This document shows, piece after piece, positions 60,954-64,000 of a stretch of 64,000 bases of DNA (positions within the stretch are counted from its first letter, which is position 1; the number at the start of each line of letters is the position of its first letter). Below the pieces are notes generated by a model that was not told the DNA's origin, did no database searches, and saw only the letters and a list, made by a program, of their open reading frames with translations. Made by a program: the position numbers and the translations under genes. The DNA comes from UBA11606 sp964504305. Lineage in GTDB: Bacteria > Actinomycetota > Acidimicrobiia > Acidimicrobiales > Aldehydirespiratoraceae. The stretch lies in assembly GCA_964504305.1 (NCBI GenBank), contig CAZDEB010000010.1, positions 1 through 64,000 of the forward strand. Direction: 5' to 3'.

Positions 60954-61027
60954 GACGATCCTGCGCATGCAGCAAGTCGACCCCAAACAACCCACCCCGC
61001 TAGGACGATCCTGCGCATGCAGCAAGT
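60913..61027. repeat. 50-bp tandem repeat, two full copies plus a 15-bp partial third
   Basis: Identical 50-bp units at 60913-60962 and 60963-61012, then 15 bp of a third (61013-61027) that diverges at 61028. Each unit contains an ATG followed by CAGCAAGT and the sequence CCCCGCTAG, so the first copy ends the aminotransferase gene (TAG 60951-60953) and the third copy supplies the start of the sulfotransferase-like gene (ATG 61017). Recent duplication is likely as copies are identical. Assembly error should be excluded. Confidence 0.95.
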
Positions 61028-61757
61028 AAAACGCATTCAGTGTTGGTCGGGGCCGAGGAATGTGTCTACGGCGTTGATGTATAGCTGGCGTGAGCGGTCG
61101 GATACGACGGTGTATGACGAGCCGTTTTATGCTCATTATTTGAGTTTGACGGGGCGTGATCATCCGGCGTTTGATGAGGTTGTGGCGAGTCAGTCGACGG
61201 ATGCGTCGGAGGTGATCGAGAGGGTGATTCTTGGTCCGGTGGATACTCCGGTGTTCTTTATGAAGCAGATGGCTCATCATTTGGTGGGGGTGCGGCGGGA
61301 TTTTCTTGGAGAGACGGAGAACATTTTTTTGGTGCGTGAACCGCGTCGGATGTTGGCGTCGTTGTCGGTTCAGGTTCCTGATTGCGGGTTGGCTGATACT
61401 GGTTTGTCTGAGCAGGTCGAGTTGCTTGACACGGTTTTGGCGATGGGGGGTTCGCCGGTGGTGATGGATTCTCAGGCGTTGTTGGCTGATCCGCGTGGCG
61501 TGTTGGGCGCGGTTTGTGAGCGGCTGGGGCTTGGGTTCGATGAGGCGATGTTGTCGTGGCCGGCTGGGCCGAAGCCGGAGGATGGGGCGTGGGCTCACGA
61601 GTGGTACGACAATGTGCACCGTTCGACGGGTTTTGCGGCTGGCACGCCGAGGGATCATCCGGTGGCCGATCGGCTGTTGCCGATTTTGGAGGAGGCGGAG
61701 CCGTTGTATGAGCGGCTGTGTGGGTATGCAGTGGGCAGGACCGATTCGCTCGGTTAA
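61017..61757 (+). CDS. Sulfotransferase-like P-loop protein paired with the aminotransferase
   Basis: 246 aa from ATG 61017 inside the repeat. N terminus IQCWSGPRNVSTALMYSW contains the P-loop-like GPRNVST that binds the 5'-phosphosulfate group in PAPS sulfotransferases; YDEPFYAHYL, FFMKQMAHHL and FLVREPRRMLAS (3'-phosphate-type Arg/Ser) follow. Plant branched-chain-aminotransferase-like proteins, as I recall, join a closely similar N-terminal domain to a class IV aminotransferase. Here the two are adjacent genes. Base use is strikingly G/T-rich (29 G against 9 C at 61501-61560), unlike genes to its left. Confidence 0.78.
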   Translation: MQQVKRIQCWSGPRNVSTALMYSWRERSDTTVYDEPFYAHYLSLTGRDHPAFDEVVASQSTDASEVIERVILGPVDTPVFFMKQMAHHLVGVRRDFLGETENIFLVREPRRMLASLSVQVPDCGLADTGLSEQVELLDTVLAMGGSPVVMDSQALLADPRGVLGAVCERLGLGFDEAMLSWPAGPKPEDGAWAHEWYDNVHRSTGFAAGTPRDHPVADRLLPILEEAEPLYERLCGYAVGRTDSLG

Positions 61758-61820
61758 CATCATCGGCTGACTTCTGGTGTTCGTCAAAGCGACGTGCCAG
61801 TACTGGAGGAGGACCCCGAT

Positions 61821-62675
61821 ATGGGAACCAAACGAACATTGCGTTTGTTGGCTGTTGTGCTCGGTTTCGTGCTTTTTGCTGCGGCTTGCGGTGATGACGA
61901 CACGACCACGACCGCTGACGATTCTGCCGATACTGCGGCCGACGCGGGCGGCGATTTCCTCGTCGACCTTGAGGGTCGCACGATTACGATTGCGCTCGAG
62001 AACGCGTACTTGCCGTTCAACTACATCGACGCCGAGACCGGCAATCCCGACGGCTGGGACTATGCCGCGATCGATGACATTTGCAGCCGTCTCAACTGTG
62101 TGCCGGATTATCAGACGTTCGAGTGGGATCCGATGATCCAGGCGGTTTCTGACGGCCAGTTCGATCTTGCTGCTGATGGCATCACGATTACCGATGAGCG
62201 CTCGCAGATCGTCGATTTCTCTGATGGCTACATCAACATCGATCAGCGAGTGCTGGTTGGCGTTGATAGCGATATCGATGGTCCTGATGCTCTTGCTGCG
62301 TCTGATTGCAACGTTGCTTCGGTTGGTGGCACCACCAATTACGACACCGCTGTTGATCTCGTTGGCGAGGACCGCATCACCCTTTATGACGAGTTCGGGT
62401 TCGTTGTGCAGGCTGTGATCGTGGGTGACGCTTGTGCGACCATCATCGACGAGACCGCCGGTCAGGGTTACATCGGCGAGAACGCCGACAAGATCCAGCT
62501 TGTGGGCGACTCGTTGTCGGCCGATCAGTTGGGCTTCATCTTCCCGCTCGGTTCTGACCTTGTTGATCCGTTCAATCAGGCAATCGCGGCGATGAAGGCT
62601 GACGGAACGATGGACACTTTGGGACAGCAGTACTTCTCTGGTGCGTTCACGATTACTTACGACGACATCCAATAA
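61821..62675 (+). CDS. Polar amino-acid ABC transporter substrate-binding lipoprotein
   Basis: 284 aa from ATG 61821 with GGAGGAGG upstream. Lipobox FAAAC, an Asp/Thr-rich linker, then an SBP_bac_3 domain: ITIALENAYLPFNYIDAETG, GWDYAAIDDICSRL, FDLAADGITITDERSQIVDFSDGYI, and SADQLGFIFPLGSDLVDPFNQAIAAM. Such proteins bind polar amino acids such as glutamine, glutamate or histidine. Its permease follows after 123 nt that hold a hairpin. Confidence 0.92.
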   Translation: MGTKRTLRLLAVVLGFVLFAAACGDDDTTTTADDSADTAADAGGDFLVDLEGRTITIALENAYLPFNYIDAETGNPDGWDYAAIDDICSRLNCVPDYQTFEWDPMIQAVSDGQFDLAADGITITDERSQIVDFSDGYINIDQRVLVGVDSDIDGPDALAASDCNVASVGGTTNYDTAVDLVGEDRITLYDEFGFVVQAVIVGDACATIIDETAGQGYIGENADKIQLVGDSLSADQLGFIFPLGSDLVDPFNQAIAAMKADGTMDTLGQQYFSGAFTITYDDIQ

Positions 62676-62695
62676 TCGGTTGTTGGTTGTGAGCA

Positions 62696-62716
62696 CCGTT
62701 CGCACCATGTGAACGG
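62696..62716 (+). other. Small hairpin after the binding-protein gene
   Basis: CCGTTC pairs with GAACGG (6 bp, 9-nt loop), about 20 nt after the stop. It may contribute to transcript-end processing upstream of the larger terminator-like hairpin. Confidence 0.35.
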
Positions 62717-62729
62717 ATGTGTTTTACTT

Positions 62730-62774
62730 GCGGGGCATCGGAGTGTTTCTTCGGTGCCCCGCTTGTCTGTTTTG
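62730..62774 (+). terminator. Terminator/attenuator-like hairpin between binding protein and permease
   Basis: GCGGGGCATCG pairs with CGGTGCCCCGC (11 bp, one G-T pair, loop 62741-62751), followed by a T-rich stretch (TTGTCTGTTTT). The permease gene begins 25 nt later. It likely lets part of the transcript end here, giving more binding protein than permease, a common layout for such operons. Confidence 0.65.
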
Positions 62775-62798
62775 GCAACTGAGCACCTTGGAGACCTT

Positions 62799-63599
62799 GT
62801 GACTTCCCAGACCACCGTGGCGAAACGGCGCCGCGAGCACGACGACTGGTGGGAGCGGTTCCCGTGGTGGGGAGTGCTTGTCGCTGCGGTCATTGGTGCG
62901 ATGGGGTTGAAGATCGCCCTTGACGCTGATTACGACCTTGCGTGGAAGAACATTTATCCAGGGGTTTGGACCACGATCAAAGCGACTTTTTACGCGTTTG
63001 GTATCGCTTTTGTGTTGGGGCTTGTTTCGGGCATTGGTCAGGTGTCGCGAAACGTTGTGGCCCGAAACGTGGCCCGCGCCTACGTCGAGTTGGTGCGCGG
63101 TATCCCGATTTTGCCCTTGATCTTCACACTGGCGCTGGTGGTCATTCCTGACGTTTCGGCCAAACTCGGTTTTGCCAATAGTGTCCCCAACTTTTGGCGG
63201 GCGATCATTGCCTTGGCGTTGATCTATGGCGCCTATATGGCCGAGATTTTCAGGGGCGGGATCCAGTCAATTTCTCCGGGCCAACGCGAGGCCGGTCGTT
63301 CTCTGGGTCTCACTTACCCACAAACGATGCGTTACGTGGTGTTGCCTCAGGCGGCCCGGGCGATCATCCCTCCGATGGGTAACGACTTCATCGCGATCCT
63401 CAAGGACACGTCGCTGTTGTCGGTGCTCGGTGTGCTCGAGTTGACCCGAAACACTCGCCAGTACAGCGCTCAGACGTTCCTGTTCCGTGAGGGCTATTTC
63501 ACTCTCACGTTCATCTACCTGGTGCTGGTGGTCGCCTTGTCGTTGTCGCTTACTCAGCTTGAAAAGTACATGTCTCGCGACCGGGAGGGCGAACGATGA
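62799..63599 (+). CDS. Polar amino-acid ABC transporter permease
   Basis: 266 aa from GTG 62799 (GGAG about 8 nt upstream); the open frame further upstream covers the terminator-like hairpin. HisM/GlnP-like permease with an N-terminal charged stretch (KRRREHDDWWERF), about five membrane helices and the EAA loop GQREAGRSLGLTYPQTMRYVVLPQAARAIIPPMGN. Single permease of the set; it would dimerise. The ATG of the ATPase overlaps its stop (ATGA). Confidence 0.92.
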   Translation: MTSQTTVAKRRREHDDWWERFPWWGVLVAAVIGAMGLKIALDADYDLAWKNIYPGVWTTIKATFYAFGIAFVLGLVSGIGQVSRNVVARNVARAYVELVRGIPILPLIFTLALVVIPDVSAKLGFANSVPNFWRAIIALALIYGAYMAEIFRGGIQSISPGQREAGRSLGLTYPQTMRYVVLPQAARAIIPPMGNDFIAILKDTSLLSVLGVLELTRNTRQYSAQTFLFREGYFTLTFIYLVLVVALSLSLTQLEKYMSRDREGER

Positions 63600-64000
63600 G
63601 CACCATGATCGATGTGCAGCGACTCAAGAAGACGTTCAACAAGACAATTCACGCGGTGCGCGGTGTCGATCTCACCGTTGCCAAGGGCGAGGTTGTGGTG
63701 ATCGTCGGGCCGTCGGGGTCGGGCAAGTCCACCGTGTTGCGGTGCATGAATTTGTTGGAGATCCCGACCGAGGGCGACATTTGGATCGATGGCGTGAACC
63801 TGGTCGACGAGGCAACCGATCTCGACGCGGCCCGCGCCGAGTTGGGCATGGTGTTTCAGCAGTTCAACCTGTTCCCTCACCTCACGGTGTTGGGCAATAT
63901 CACGTTGGCTCAGCGCAAGGTACGGGGCCGCTCCGACGAGGACGCTGAGGCTATGGCTCTTCGCCAACTCGAACGGGTGGGTATTCCCGAGAAGGCGAAC
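63596..64000 (+). CDS. Polar amino-acid ABC transporter ATP-binding protein (cut by the window end)
   Basis: First 135 codons of a GlnQ/HisP-type ATPase. ATG 63596 overlaps the permease TGA. Walker A GPSGSGKST, GVDLTVAKGEVVVIV, Q-loop FQQFNLFPHLTVLGNITLAQ are visible; the signature and Walker B lie beyond the window. Completes a three-component polar amino-acid importer. Confidence 0.9.
   Translation, partial: MSTMIDVQRLKKTFNKTIHAVRGVDLTVAKGEVVVIVGPSGSGKSTVLRCMNLLEIPTEGDIWIDGVNLVDEATDLDAARAELGMVFQQFNLFPHLTVLGNITLAQRKVRGRSDEDAEAMALRQLERVGIPEKAN

Noticed and set aside
59979..62708. 909-codon open frame on the minus strand
   Set aside because: It runs antisense through the aminotransferase, the tandem repeat, the sulfotransferase-like gene and the binding-protein gene, all with clear family motifs on the plus strand; its translation resembles no protein.

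Overview
The window reads as chromosomal DNA of a GC-rich, Gram-positive-type actinobacterium, most likely from the Acidimicrobiia (Ilumatobacter-like). This is inferred from gene content and style: DtxR-type regulator, HemQ, HelD-type helicase, Rpf-like lipoprotein, sucrase/ferredoxin-like protein, PAC2 protein, threonine-rich lipoprotein linkers, frequent GTG/TTG starts and dense ATGA/TGATG overlaps. No rRNA, tRNA, CRISPR array, prophage or insertion sequence was recognised. No gene-free stretch exceeds about 170 bases.

Layout. 0-7.3 kb: two successive MacB-type ATPase plus FtsX-type permease pairs. 7.3-16.8 kb: LuxR-like regulator, esterase, IMP dehydrogenase (guaB), a lipoprotein, a membrane-anchored methyltransferase and a giant Lhr-type helicase. 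16.8-24.3 kb: DtxR-family regulator next to a ferric-iron ABC transporter whose binding-protein gene carries a perfect 18-bp palindrome of DtxR-box type, then a Suc/Fer-like protein and a HelD helicase. 24.4-31.9 kb: patatin, an M23-like lipoprotein, hemE-hemY, an Rpf-like lipoprotein, a class III cyclase, Lnt and Dtd. 32-38 kb: glycosyltransferase, methyltransferase and alpha/alpha-barrel protein, then DUF218, methyltransferase and GtrA. 37.3-46.8 kb: thioesterase, PQQ-type dehydrogenase, lytic transglycosylase, GNAT, PAC2, lipase, NUDIX, GlnD and another methyltransferase. 46.8-53.3 kb: two unknown proteins, a split aconitase X, an ornithine cyclodeaminase/mu-crystallin-type reductase, an AhpD-like selenoprotein, an SDR and a ThDP enzyme. 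53.3-59.2 kb: a complete LIV-type amino-acid ABC transporter. 59.3-64 kb: HemQ, a class IV aminotransferase with a sulfotransferase-like partner, and a polar amino-acid ABC transporter cut by the window end.

The outstanding item is at 50178-50765 (minus strand). Two short same-frame ORFs are one AhpD/peroxidase-related gene interrupted by an in-frame TGA exactly at the second cysteine of the CxxC motif (C-H-Y-TGA). A 6-bp hairpin with loop GGTCT lies directly downstream, with the loop 18 nt after the TGA, the same loop and spacing I recall for the E. coli fdhF SECIS. I read it as selenocysteine (Glu68-Cys80-Sec83-His87). It is translationally coupled to the mu-crystallin-type reductase, which faces the aconitase X genes; together these suggest conversion of cis-3-hydroxy-L-proline to L-proline with an attached selenium-dependent redox protein.

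Other points of note: a 50-bp tandem repeat (two copies plus a partial third) that has pulled apart what was probably an overlapping aminotransferase/sulfotransferase gene pair; that pair matches the domain content of plant BCAT-like fusion proteins; a catalytic Cys-to-Ser change in Lnt; and an unusual metal-ligand set in the DtxR homologue.
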